From NCBI GenBank assembly GCA_004764695.1, contig SMSO01000037.1, positions 1,286,247-1,350,246 on the forward strand: DNA of 64,000 nucleotides, given 5' to 3'. The DNA comes from Schizochytrium sp. TIO01 (taxonomy: Eukaryota; Sar; Bigyra; Thraustochytrida; Thraustochytriidae). Position 1 is the first letter of the stretch, and every line of letters starts with the position of its first letter. Under the pieces are notes generated by a model. That model did not search any database, was not told where the DNA came from, and worked only from the letters and a program-made list of their open reading frames with translations. This document shows positions 33,401 through 43,772 of this stretch, piece after piece. The position numbers were made by a program, and so were the translations under genes.

Positions 33401-35880
33401 GAGCTGCATACGACTTATACCGTAATGTCTCTATCGACGAGACTCCATCGAATGCAGATGTAGCCGAAAAGGGGTGGCTTCCAAACTACCAAAAGGAGAA
33501 TGAGCGAAGTGATGCAGAAATTCAACACGTCCTTAAAGAAACTGTGCTTACACCGTTGGAAAAGAAACTACTCCATGACATTATTGCCCACCAAGAAGGA
33601 AACTTATCTCGTGAATGTTCGACCAGTCCTGTGCGTGCTTTCTTAAACCCGAAATGGAATGAACGAATGCGAATTGGGCAGGAATTTGTGATTGATTGTG
33701 GCGATATTGCCGTCCTTACAGTAAAGACAAGTAGCGCCCCGGACCGTCCCAAAGCATCTGGGATGGAAGATGTTGCATATGCTTTTATTCCGCTGAAAGC
33801 ACTAGAAAATGCAGGTAATGACCTCAATCATTGGTTTAAGTTAGAGAATCTTGAAGACGATGAGATATCACACCATCAGCACGCTGAGCAGCAAAGCTTG
33901 CATGCTGATAGTGTAGGTGATATGGGCTTTGATCAGGGACAAGATAGTGCACTCACTCGATGGACGCATGTCGGCGATATACTGCTTTCTGTCTCTCTAC
34001 GAGGGGTTCAGCAAACACCTCGGGATCCCAAGCTTGGTACCGAAGGTCTCACAGGGAGTTGGTCTAAGCGTGCTGCTCCCTTTCCTGCTCAAAAGAAAGT
34101 TGTGCGTCGGGCATCGGAGAATGACGGTATTATAAAGGTGACGACTGGAACAGATCGTGTCTTCTCAGCTGAACCTTGGAGCGGCGTCCAAACAACATTA
34201 GTATTTGATGTGTTTGATGAAGACAATTACACTCATCGTGATTTTATTGGTAGAGCGCGAATCCCCCTCTCCTCTCTAGTTGCAGACGATAGCGCAAATG
34301 AGCAGCCGATTCTCGAAAAATGGGTTCCTTTGGGACTTCGCTTTGACAGCAGCAAGGCAGATCGTCAATTGTGGTCTTGCGCCCAAGGTCGACGCTATCC
34401 TACTTCATCTTCCACCACCTTTTCACGCGCTATAAAAGCTGGATCACGAGCTTCGTCACGAGTAAACCGAAGCTCCTTAACGTCAGGTCTTCTCAAGGCA
34501 CCTCTGACAAGGCTTCGAATGACACTAAATGCTCGAAAGGCTTCAGCGGATAGCGAGGATAGCGTCGAACGGGCGCGGATGAACTCGATGGAGTCCAATA
34601 CCTCTTTGACAGAAAGCGATGACGAGATATCACGTATTGATTCAGGCACTTCGGTAATCGAGAATCGTGAGCCTCAACGAATGACACGTGAAAACACTGA
34701 TTTGAATTTCCAATGGCAACAACGCGGAGCTCCTTTTGGGGAAATTCTTATTCGTGCTCAGCTCATGCTACCTGATCCTGGTGCAGAAGAAGCTTATCAA
34801 GCAGCAGAAGAAGCCAAAAAGGCCGATAAAGGTGGTATCATTGAACAATCACGGGTAGTGTTCAAGAATCTGCAGATTTTTCAAAATTACCTTTTCGGTA
34901 TTAACAATTCCCTTGAGCAATTCCGCAATCTCTTTAACTGGACACACCCCCGCAAAACTCATTTCCTCATGAAGTTGATGCTGGGCCTCTTCCTTTTGCT
35001 CGTTCTCGTACCGTCTCGGTTTATCATTTTGTTTCTTGGAATTTTTCTTTTTACGGAACGCTTTCGGCCGCTGGGAATCTTTGTCATTAAGTTCAAGCAC
35101 ATGGCGGCCCTCGTTCCAACAAATGATGATCTCGTTGAGTTGTACACCAAGGGCCCGTTATTAGGTGCTCTTGGGTATTCAAAGGGTGGCTCTGCAAATG
35201 ATTATCTTCCTGAGAATGAACGTTCTGAAAGCAGCGAGATTTCTAAAATTTCAGGAAGTCGATTCTACCAAGGGATGCGAGATCGTTACCTCGCGTTCGG
35301 TGGTCTACGGAATCAAGTCATGCAAACGAGATCACGTGAGGCGCAGGAAAGTAAGCTCATAATTTCAGAATCTGACTGCAAGGCGTATGGCCACTTACGT
35401 TTACTGCAGCGAGGACGTAGTAAACAGTGGCGCCGCTATTACTTTGCTATTGCTCACCACCAGCTCATGTTTTGGATAGACAAAGATGACATGCTAGTGC
35501 GGGTGGCACAAGGTGGCTTTGGGGAACTTCTCGAAGTATCTTCTGTCCTACCGAACTCTCGCGATGCCCAGTTCCTCGCGCGGAAGGGTATTGTTGGAGG
35601 AACTTTGGATTGTACATTTGTTATTGAGCACCCAGAGCGCTACAAGCTTCGTTCAGACGACTTACAAGATTCTAGTGCACAAGAGAGCAGCGAAGATGAC
35701 ATACTTTCTACCACAAGTAGAGCGCTTTCAGAACTCACCCAAAATCAACTTGGCAAGCGTATTCGAACGTATCTTGTCGCAAATAACATTGCTAAAAAGG
35801 AATACTGGATTCAAAATCTACAACGTTATTGTCTCCAGAACCCAAACATGACTAAATCTAAGATCGCTGGGATGTTATAA
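27475..35880 (+). CDS. Giant multi-C2 membrane tether with two membrane hairpins and PH-like C-terminus (MCTP-like)
   Basis: Exons 27475-27955 and 28337-35880 give 2,674 residues; ATG 27541 is an alternative start (2,652). C2 domains are visible near 27820-28600 (split by the intron), 29170-29460, 30300-30590, 30880-31230, 31460-31740 (degenerate), 31920-32240 (degenerate), 32720-32940 and a fragment at 34190-34340. Those at 29.2 and 30.3 kb keep the Ca2+ site (DANGLSDPY/DHDIVGFDDD; DANGKSDPY/DHDRITRDDD), and the one at 32.7 kb keeps DDNGKSDP; the others lack key Asp. Hydrophobic hairpins at about 32540-32640 and 34960-35070 are each preceded by a helix and NWKHAP or NWTHPRK, like the C-terminal region of MCTP proteins. 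The end (35370-35850) has a PH-like pattern (GHLRLLQRGRSKQWRRYYFA ... EYWIQNLQRYC). Probable role: Ca2+- and phosphoinositide-dependent ER membrane contact. There is no SMP, DysF or FerA motif, so it is not an extended synaptotagmin or ferlin. Confidence 0.9.
27956..28336 (+). other. Intron of the C2-protein gene
   Basis: 381 nt, donor CATG|GTAAGTAAG, acceptor TTGACAG|GTC. The phase is exact (G + GT makes Gly), and the total coding length becomes a multiple of three. A second acceptor candidate, TTGCAG near 28390, would be out of phase. Confidence 0.8.
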
Positions 35881-36065
35881 AGTACTACGTTCGCTTTCTT
35901 TAAATTCCTCCTGCAAATCTCGGTTCTGTGAAAATAATCGCCCAGGGTTTTTGTGATAAAGTAAGTGTATGTAAATGTAAATCATCTTTCAGAAGTATTC
36001 TTTAGCTATTACTCTAGGTTTCATCAGCACAAAGGCTCAAATTCTTCTAATTTAATATTCAACAA

Positions 36066-39000
36066 TCACTTGACTGTTGAAGTTGAAGCCGAATTTTTAA
36101 ATAAGGCTTGGTGAAGATTGGCAGCACTGTTTCGCAGATATGTTCGTTCCATATCCTCACCTCCCAGTTCACGGAGCTTCTCCAACATCATGAATTTGTC
36201 CATCTCCTGGTTTGCAAGAAGTAAGAGCAAACGAGCGTTATCTTCACGCAGCGCACGACTTGCGCTTTCAGATGTATCCTTGGCGACAATGTCTTCTAGA
36301 GATTTAGATTCGTGCGAACGACGTTTCAGAAGCTCTCGCTTTGATTCAAGTTCTGAATTTGAACTTAAGCTTTCATCAAGGATCTGAGCCGCCATCTCAT
36401 ACTCTGCAAAAGCTGCGGCAAGATCAGCAGCGGTGATAAGCCAATTTTCATAATCTACACCATGGACACCAATTGTTTGGGCTGCCTTGGCTAGCAGGGG
36501 TAAACTGGCGATCGCAGAGGAAGGTCCCTCATCACGTATTCCATCTAAAGCTCCTCGGAGAAATGAAATACCAACTCTATTTGTCACAATTGCATCAACG
36601 TCGCTCTCAATGACATGTTCAGGAGCTGACTTGAGTGCGCGTAGCTCTTCCTTCGCACTCTGCAGCTGTGCACGAAGTTCTTCATTTGATGAGTTGTTAT
36701 GGTCCACAACTTCAGCTTGAGCTTTGCTCAATTCATCAGAAATGACGTGCTGTTGTTGTTGTTGTTGCTGCTGCTGCTGCGTTTTCCGCGCATCCTCAAG
36801 CTCCTGGGACTGCTTAGCGCATTGATTGCGAAGCTGCTGCAGCTCATTTTGAAGGTTGTCCTTGTCTTGCTGTAGGTTGTCAATAGTTCTCTGCATATTT
36901 TTAATCTCTTGCGCATCAAGGACACCTTCGCCATTCGTGCCATCAAGGTTATGAGCTTTGACTACCTTGCGCAGCTGGCCAATTTCTTTATCTTGCATGC
37001 GAATTATTTCTTTGTACTGCTCCCCAACTCGAACTAGATTCTCGTACTTTTCATGCAATATAGTGGGGTCCTCTGGACTCATCGGTTGTGCGCTATTAGA
37101 ACTCCCGGAACCTGTTTTTGTATATAGATTTATGATAGTTTCTTGAATGAGTGAGGCATTACGCTGCACTTGGTCAAAGAATCGTTTATCGTAACGCGGG
37201 ATCTGCAGAAGATCAATTTCCGTAGCAGTAGGGTGATTATGCAATCGCTGTTCGTGTTGTTGCCTTTGCTTTCGAGCACGCTTCGATAAACCAGCAAGTT
37301 TAAGCTCAGGCGACCGTTCTAGCCTAGAGATTCTATCAGAAAAGACCTCAAAACCAATACGACCCGAAATGAGATTGAGTACATCACTCCGAATCTTCGT
37401 GTTTTCAACAGCACAAAGACTTAGGCCAACGCAGAGAGCGGCAAGCCCTTCAATATCAATATCTGCCTCCTTCTGCTTCCCATTTACAGCCGCACTTGAC
37501 CGAGACAACGAGCTACCAGCAACAGCATCAAAAAGAACAAGGCTCGTTGACGACCCAAGTAGCTTTTCGGCAACTATTGCGCATCCATCAATCCAAAGAG
37601 CAAAGAGACGAAACAGCGCCACAATGCATGTCTTCAATCTAGGCCTTTGCAATTGACCATACGAACGTAGAGACTGTGCTAGGTCTCGCACATACAAGTC
37701 GAAAAATTCGCCCTCTTCCAAATCGCACCCTGAGGTGTTGGAGATTTGATCTGTTCTTGACTGGGATGCGGCGGCTGCCATCAAAGGAGACAAGGTTCGC
37801 TTAAAGCCGGCTCGTGGAGCTCCTGCAGGAATACGAAGTGCAAGTTCTTGGCATGTTGAATTATCCCGAATCAGCGTTTCAAGTAAGCGTCCCGCTCGAC
37901 CGTGTACAACGCTGGCTTCAAACTCCTGGTTTTCCTTGTCTTGCAAATTGAGCGGGTCTGAATCACTCGAAGCAGCCTGCGCAGCAGTTGCTGAAGATAT
38001 TGTAAGCACTGTGGCATCCGAAAGGGTTTCAGCAAGAAGTCGCCCAGCCGGGGGTGCAATCAGAGATGTAAACCGTTCATCTGTGACCGACTCAGGCGGT
38101 GGAGTAAGCGCGTGACCAACAACACTGATTTGAACAGTTGGATTGTTATAAAGTAGGCATTCAAAAAAATAGCTAGCTGCAGCTTTTTCTTCAACAGTTG
38201 CAGCGTGGAGAGCTAAGAGAGTGGCTCCACAAGCCACAGTTGCCCGGGTTGTAAGACGTTCCTCTTTCGGGAACTCCTGCGTTTCATGATTTCTTGCAGC
38301 TTCGTGAAGTTGAAGCGCAATAGCGGCTGCTGATGATAAAGCGCTGTTGACTGGCGCAACGACCTGCATGTGTAATATTTGAGCAGCGACAGCCTCATTC
38401 TCGCAAACAATATCACCCAGAAGGTAAAATGCTTGCTGTCGAAGTTCGCCCCATGTAACCATAGAGTCTAAGTCGTCTATTGAGTCGCTCCCGAAACTAT
38501 TGTATCGTAGCCGTTCAGGTATGTCTGTCGGAAGACCAACTGCAATCTGAGCTAGCGCTTCAACAACTCCAAGGCAGCTGCCCACCGTCGCTTGCATGTC
38601 ACGAAGCTGAGCAACGTGCCTACGACGAATCTCATCCTCATCTGGTGGTGGTGGTTGACCTTTTTTAGTGTCACCAGAACCACCTTTGGTATTTTTCCCA
38701 GCACTATCCTGTTGTATTTGCTGTTGTTGACGGCGATGTCGCTGAAGTACAGATGCAAAAACGTCATCAGGCCTAGATGTAGGGAACACATAATCGCCGT
38801 CAGGGTCAAACCAAGGCTGGTCTAGAATAGGCTCGGGGCAAAGACCTGATACAAGGTTTGCAAGAAGCTCCATAGCCTGGCGCATATAGTGTAATCTTAC
38901 TGGACTACAATCCGTATTAATCTCGCCAGTACTGTGTGGCGTTGCAGGCTCATCCTCGGGCATGCCAAAGCCATTTGTCTCGCCATCAATGATGGCTTCA

Positions 39001-39911
39001 TGATCTGATGCGTGAGGGTTGCTCACCCTTGGCAGCGCGAGAACACCTTCCAGGCGCGAAACGAAACCACTTTGCGCGAACAGCTTTTGTGTCAAAGGAT
39101 TGCCTCGAAGAACCCAGTTCATGATTGTAAGGCAATCAACAACAATCATATCATTATCATACTGTTGCTCAATATCAATAATTTGGAACAGTTTCGCAAA
39201 GCCGTCCCTAAATGCGACGAAGTTCTGCAGTTGTTCATTATTCTCTGTCAGTGATCTCAGCAGTAGGAGCATTTCATTTCGCACAACCTCTTCACTCGCG
39301 TCCAGAACGTCAACTAATCTTTGCATTCCCGCAGGTGTTGTCTCTACTGCCTTCTCCATCTGTTGCGGGCGATTGTTTCTCAATGTCGTCAGCAGCTGAA
39401 TCGTCGCTAGCCGAGTCCACTGCTCTGGCACTACAAGGGCCTCCAAGAGGCTCTCAAACCATGCTTTGTTCTCCAAAATTCGGTCTGTATTTTCCAACGG
39501 CGCCTGCAACCATGTAAAATTTACAGCACCATTCCCGCTGAGTGTACCAGGTGTGTGTTCAGACCCTAAGATTGTATCTCCATCGGCTGGGGTCTGTGTT
39601 TCACAGGCCTCGTTGAGAACCTCCAAGATCGTTTGCTTGACCTCCTCCTCGAGACCGTCCTCCATAACGAGCTCGAAGAAAGCCTCGAAATTTGCTCCAA
39701 GAGCATCTTTACCGACCCCTTGGCTACCTCCAGAGGCTGAGGCGCTCAAGCTTGCTGTTGCAACTTGGCGGGACGGACCTCCGAAGGCCAAGTCCTTGAG
39801 AACATTTGCCGCGTCGATCTTTTCAGCTTCCGTCGTCGCGAGGCGAATGCTGCGTACTGCCGCGGCAACCTTGGCAGCGCCGTCTTCGGCCCTCACACCG
39901 AATAAATCCAT
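36066..39911 (-). CDS. USO1: p115/Uso1-type vesicle tethering protein
   Basis: About 1,281 residues from ATG 39911 (MDLFGVRAED); the frame continues upstream only to a TTG. p115/Uso1 tethers COPII/COPI vesicles to cis-Golgi membranes and assists SNARE assembly. The N-terminal ~800 residues form the armadillo-like head, with family-typical stretches such as RLATIQLLTTLRNNRP, RLVDVLDASEEVVRNEMLLL and VDCLTIMNWVLRGNPL. A coiled-coil segment of about 150 residues follows (MQRTIDNLQQDKDNLQNEL), then an interrupted tail. A run of about ten Gln (36750-36779) splits the coil. The C-terminus is Ser/Thr/Lys and lacks the acidic tail that in animal p115 binds GM130 and giantin. A proline-rich, KKGQPPPPDEDE-type loop sits inside the head. 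The gene converges on the C2-protein gene, 186 nt away. Confidence 0.93.
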   Translation of the reverse strand: MDLFGVRAEDGAAKVAAAVRSIRLATTEAEKIDAANVLKDLAFGGPSRQVATASLSASASGGSQGVGKDALGANFEAFFELVMEDGLEEEVKQTILEVLNEACETQTPADGDTILGSEHTPGTLSGNGAVNFTWLQAPLENTDRILENKAWFESLLEALVVPEQWTRLATIQLLTTLRNNRPQQMEKAVETTPAGMQRLVDVLDASEEVVRNEMLLLLRSLTENNEQLQNFVAFRDGFAKLFQIIDIEQQYDNDMIVVDCLTIMNWVLRGNPLTQKLFAQSGFVSRLEGVLALPRVSNPHASDHEAIIDGETNGFGMPEDEPATPHSTGEINTDCSPVRLHYMRQAMELLANLVSGLCPEPILDQPWFDPDGDYVFPTSRPDDVFASVLQRHRRQQQQIQQDSAGKNTKGGSGDTKKGQPPPPDEDEIRRRHVAQLRDMQATVGSCLGVVEALAQIAVGLPTDIPERLRYNSFGSDSIDDLDSMVTWGELRQQAFYLLGDIVCENEAVAAQILHMQVVAPVNSALSSAAAIALQLHEAARNHETQEFPKEERLTTRATVACGATLLALHAATVEEKAAASYFFECLLYNNPTVQISVVGHALTPPPESVTDERFTSLIAPPAGRLLAETLSDATVLTISSATAAQAASSDSDPLNLQDKENQEFEASVVHGRAGRLLETLIRDNSTCQELALRIPAGAPRAGFKRTLSPLMAAAASQSRTDQISNTSGCDLEEGEFFDLYVRDLAQSLRSYGQLQRPRLKTCIVALFRLFALWIDGCAIVAEKLLGSSTSLVLFDAVAGSSLSRSSAAVNGKQKEADIDIEGLAALCVGLSLCAVENTKIRSDVLNLISGRIGFEVFSDRISRLERSPELKLAGLSKRARKQRQQHEQRLHNHPTATEIDLLQIPRYDKRFFDQVQRNASLIQETIINLYTKTGSGSSNSAQPMSPEDPTILHEKYENLVRVGEQYKEIIRMQDKEIGQLRKVVKAHNLDGTNGEGVLDAQEIKNMQRTIDNLQQDKDNLQNELQQLRNQCAKQSQELEDARKTQQQQQQQQQQHVISDELSKAQAEVVDHNNSSNEELRAQLQSAKEELRALKSAPEHVIESDVDAIVTNRVGISFLRGALDGIRDEGPSSAIASLPLLAKAAQTIGVHGVDYENWLITAADLAAAFAEYEMAAQILDESLSSNSELESKRELLKRRSHESKSLEDIVAKDTSESASRALREDNARLLLLLANQEMDKFMMLEKLRELGGEDMERTYLRNSAANLHQALFKNSASTSTVK
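36750..36779 (-). repeat. In-frame CAG/CAA (polyGln) tract in p115 gene
   Basis: Ten consecutive Gln codons, mixed CAA and CAG, inside the coiled-coil part of the p115-like gene. Mixed codons suggest moderate stability. Confidence 0.9.
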
Positions 39912-40646
39912 AGCGACTGGAAAATTTGCAACTTGGTTTTCAGATTTGTGCAAAAAGTTGACTCCACACCGCAGATGCCCTCGTGGTAGTTATTGAAATC
40001 TTTCACATTGAACTACATTCACTTTGAAAAGAGGTATTAATACGCTGAGTTGTATTGAATAAAATGTATATTAATATGCTGACTATTCTGTGTAGGTTAG
40101 TATAGGAAGGGAAAATCTCTAGGCCATACATGGACATGGGCCGATTATGCGCAGGTTTTGATAGAAATTATAATGTCATTAAAAGATATTTGGCGAAACT
40201 ACGGATATGACTTGTATAGTAAGGCACTGAATTAGTCCAAACAAGTACCTAGCTTAAGGGTTGCAATAGTCTATCGCATTTGCAGAAAATCTGGCAATGT
40301 AAAGGAAAACATAGCGTCTCCAGTACGAAAAGTCTCCCATCTTGGTGATACTTATCAAAAGGAATCAATTTGGTCCTCATTCTTTAAGGCATGTCATTAC
40401 ATGTTAAATGAATCCTTGCATGTTACAAGTTTAAGGAAAAATCAGAAAATAAACAGAGTAACAATTAAGTTGGACAGTTACGAGCAGAACGACTTTGATT
40501 CTAGTATCGATAAATGAAATTGAGGAAGAATATCAGTCTGAGTGAAACCAGTAAAAATAAGAAAGAAGAATCACAAAGAGAAGTCGGTCAGGCAATCAAT
40601 ATTGAAGAGTTGCTTTGGTGAAAAGAATCTACATATAGCGCACTGC
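39912..40646. other. Intergenic, p115 5' flank and TrpRS 3' flank
   Basis: 735 nt of AT-rich sequence between two minus-strand genes. No ORF, RNA gene or repeat recognised. Confidence 0.45.
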
Positions 40647-41837
40647 TTAGTAGTTCTCAGGAAAACGGCCAATACCCAAGACCTGGTGAACGTCCTTCAT
40701 GGTATGTGAAGCCACCTCGGCGGCACGGTCGGCACCATCATCAAGAACCTTAAAGATGGCGGATTTGTCGTTCATGTGGCGCTTAATCTCATCTCCAATT
40801 GGGCAGATAACGTCAATGAGAGCCTCTGCGACGTCTGACTTGAGCTCAGAGCACAAACGACCGTGATAGTTCATTAGCTCGTCCTCAAGTGTTGTGCCGC
40901 GGACTCCGGCCAGGATAGTCAAGAGGTTAATCACAGCTGGGCGATCACTGCGACGGTCGTTGCGCGAAATAGATCCCATGTTATCGGTGACAGCACGGCG
41001 GATTTTGGTGGAAATCTCATCCTTAGTGTCAGTAAGATTGATGCGCGAGTTAGCCACAGGGTCAGATTTACTCATCTTCGACATGGGATTGCGGAGACTC
41101 ATGATGCGAGCAGCCCCACTCTCGGGATAGATGGCATCTGGGAGTCTAAAAAGTTGAAAGTCAGCGCGATCGTTAAGGCGAGCAGCCATGTCACGCGTGA
41201 ATTCGAGGTGCTGCATTTGGTCATCACCAACGGGTACGTGCGTAGGGTTGTACAGAAGAATGTCCGCTGCCATGAGAGATGGGTACGTGTACAGACCAGC
41301 CGATGCGGCATCGCGCTTGCTGCCAGCCTTCTCCTTGAACTGTGTCATACGGTTGAGCCTTCCAATGGATGAATAGCACTGCATGATCCAGCCCAGCTCG
41401 GAGTGAGCTGCGACGCGAGACTGCTGGAAGAGCACGCTCTTCTGGGGGTCAAGGCCACACGCAAGAAATGAAGCGGCCAATTCAAGAGATTTTTGCCTCA
41501 AAGTACCAGGCTCTTGAGGCACAGTCATTGCGTGCAAATCTGCAATCATGAAGAGCACCTGGCCGTCGGTCTTTGAAGCTCTTGCGGCATAGGAAAGCTC
41601 GCCATTAGGCTCCTGCATGACCTCGCGAAGACCATTCTCGTAGTCCTCAATGGCGTGGAGCTTATCCTCTTCATGAAGAGCATAACCATCGACAGAAAGC
41701 ACGCTGTCCACACGAGAGGAGCTCGTCACGGTCTTTTGGAGCCAAATCCAGCTCCTCAAAGCGCCCAAGTAGTTACCTAGTGTCGGCACGCCACTTGGTT
41801 GAATACCAGACAGCACCTGACGAACCACCGACGCCAT
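40647..41837 (-). CDS. Tryptophanyl-tRNA synthetase, bacterial/organellar type
   Basis: A 396-residue class I synthetase charging tRNA-Trp with tryptophan. Seen: LSGIQPSGVPTLGNYLGAL (residues 9-27, with the HIGH-equivalent PTLGNYLG), MIADLHAMTV, the Gly/Asp-rich VPVGDDQMQHLEFTRD and the KMSKSDP loop. This is the short bacterial/mitochondrial form, not the cytosolic eukaryotic one. Between the first helix (SWIWLQK) and the DGQVLFMIADLHA strand there are about 55 residues, where bacterial enzymes have roughly ten; this looks like a lineage insertion. ATG 41837 is preceded in frame by a TGA two codons upstream, so no cleavable presequence is visible unless an upstream exon exists. An organellar role is inferred from the type. 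Confidence 0.96.
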   Translation of the reverse strand: MASVVRQVLSGIQPSGVPTLGNYLGALRSWIWLQKTVTSSSRVDSVLSVDGYALHEEDKLHAIEDYENGLREVMQEPNGELSYAARASKTDGQVLFMIADLHAMTVPQEPGTLRQKSLELAASFLACGLDPQKSVLFQQSRVAAHSELGWIMQCYSSIGRLNRMTQFKEKAGSKRDAASAGLYTYPSLMAADILLYNPTHVPVGDDQMQHLEFTRDMAARLNDRADFQLFRLPDAIYPESGAARIMSLRNPMSKMSKSDPVANSRINLTDTKDEISTKIRRAVTDNMGSISRNDRRSDRPAVINLLTILAGVRGTTLEDELMNYHGRLCSELKSDVAEALIDVICPIGDEIKRHMNDKSAIFKVLDDGADRAAEVASHTMKDVHQVLGIGRFPENY

Positions 41838-42770
41838 AGTTCAAGACCCAAATCCTCGCAATCTAGTTCACAGGAAACTACAAATATGCACGCACGCTCT
41901 TCCCAAGCGTCTTAGCGTGGGCAAGCTTAATCTCCAAACGTCTAATACTCAATCCGTTTGTTTCTTTCTTTGCCGCTTTGTTGGCTTGGCAAATCGCTCG
42001 TTCTACAACCAAAGCAAAGCAAACATCTGCAACTACTAGCAGCAGTACCTTTTCACTACGATTACTATTTACAATTATTACTTTGCTTTCGCTTTTATTG
42101 TTCATATTCATAAGACTGGAACTACTATTCCGCTCCTACTGTCATCTACCGCATTCCCCAAGACCTGTTCTGCAGCCACAAACAACTCTAGTGACTATTA
42201 TGCACAAGCACAGCTGAAAGAATCAGCATAATAATATGCAAGGTTGAGGCAGACTTGCAGCTCCAACTTACGGGAGGCATGCATGCAGGAACGTTACGCG
42301 GACCTGAAGGTCGAATAAGCGGCGGTACAGACGAGTGTACGTGGACCATAGCTTTGGTTGCCAGGGTTGCTGCACTTCAACAATTTGAGGCAGACCAGTA
42401 GACGCATAAAAATGTGCTCCAGTTTCCCAAAATTACCGGAGAGCAAAGTCCGAAGTTCACATGTTCTGGGTTGTATGTTTGCTTGAGAATATCATCTGGA
42501 TTATGGAGGACTGAAGATCAGACGAACCCGGTGAGAGGCATGAGAGACTGGTTCAGCTCCTGACGCTCGGATCATTAATATAGGAGATGCGTGAAAACTG
42601 GTGTCGAAACTCTCAGTGTGATGGTACGCAGAAACTCGAAGATTTCACAAAAGAACTTGGGAATAAATTATTGGTGAAAGGATCATCGACAAAAGTTAAG
42701 ATCAGATTGAAATAAAATCTATGAGCAAAGTCTTACTTAAAAGTCAATGCACGAGGCCTATCTTTTGGGC
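41838..42770. other. Intergenic, TrpRS 5' flank and VPS26C 3' flank
   Basis: 933 nt, T-rich at 42000-42110. Short ORFs only; no recognisable element. Confidence 0.45.
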
Positions 42771-43772
42771 TCATGAAAGGTTCGGTCTATATAGATGAAG
42801 TGGAAAACTCTCGGTAAGAATGGTGTCGTCACCCAATGTAATGAGGAGATTCAACTCGAATTCAACTTGAAATTGCCCTGATTTTACCGAGGCACATGTA
42901 TAGTGTCGAGGTAAGAGCATATATAAAGGTATGGACAAGGCGTGGCACACATCTCCGTCTGCCACCTGAGTACTTTGAATTTCAGTTGCCTCTCGCGCAA
43001 GGCCTTCGGAATATTTGATACTCTCAATTCGAATGAGTTGCAGATCAATAGAACGGAGAGGTACTTCGGATTCTTCTACCAGAATCTCTCCCGTCAATGG
43101 CTGGTCAACAGGGCATACTAGTTGGTCAAGATGCCCAGTGATACGAAAGTGCGGAATGCGCGCGCGCTGAGCTGGGCTAATTTCTTCGAGAGTATCCGGG
43201 TTAATATTAAAGGGTGTGGGTTGTGGTTGCTGGCCTAGGGAGAGGTACTCAGCTTCTCCGGCACCTGGAATTTCTACAAATATTTCGGTATGGTCCGTAA
43301 GTGTGGATGAAAGAAGACCACGTGTCGCCTCCACCTTTAGCACATAAGCGGTTGTTATGTACACCCCGTGATAAGTCTCGTGCATTTCAAAAGTGCGTGA
43401 AGATGAAGAATGAGATAACAATGGTAGCACTTCAGGGCTTCCCAAGGGTGGATTCTGATGGCTTGGTAAAACAATTTCGAATGGGATGTCTGTGATACCT
43501 TGCTGTACACGTTTACCCTTTGCCAGAATGGTCTCCTTTTCAAGAAATACATGGGGCTTAATAGAGCTGTAGAATGCCTCTAATAGACTGATGCTCTGAG
43601 CACTGAGTTGGAGGTTGCTTGCTCCATGGAGCAGTATACGCACTGTGCTCAAATCTATACTTGTATGGTGTGTGCGAATACGAACAATACCTTTGACAGT
43701 ACTGCCTGGTACAAAGGTCTTGTCGCGCTTATCTAGAAGAAGCTCTGCTGAAGAATATGTAATGGGATCCAT
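42771..43772 (-). CDS. VPS26C: VPS26C (DSCR3), arrestin-fold subunit of Retriever
   Basis: 333 residues from ATG 43772 (MDPITYSS); the frame is open further upstream, but only to a TTG. With VPS35L and VPS29 this protein forms Retriever, which recycles cargo from endosomes with the CCC and WASH complexes. Two arrestin-like beta-sandwiches are visible. In the first, SNLQLSAQSISLLEAFYSSIKP, DIPFEIVLP and YETYHGV-like HETYHGVYITTAYVLKVEATRGLL. In the second, PHFRITGHLDQLVCPVDQPLTGEILVEESEVPLRSIDLQLIRIES, EIQSTQVADGDVC, IPLYMLLPR and FELNLLITL. These match DSCR3 rather than VPS26A/B, especially the ATEIQ..Q.ADGDVC stretch. Human DSCR3 has 297 residues; the extra length is a Ser-rich loop near residue 125 and a longer interdomain linker. 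Confidence 0.95.
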   Translation of the reverse strand: MDPITYSSAELLLDKRDKTFVPGSTVKGIVRIRTHHTSIDLSTVRILLHGASNLQLSAQSISLLEAFYSSIKPHVFLEKETILAKGKRVQQGITDIPFEIVLPSHQNPPLGSPEVLPLLSHSSSSRTFEMHETYHGVYITTAYVLKVEATRGLLSSTLTDHTEIFVEIPGAGEAEYLSLGQQPQPTPFNINPDTLEEISPAQRARIPHFRITGHLDQLVCPVDQPLTGEILVEESEVPLRSIDLQLIRIESIKYSEGLAREATEIQSTQVADGDVCHALSIPLYMLLPRHYTCASVKSGQFQVEFELNLLITLGDDTILTESFPLHLYRPNLS

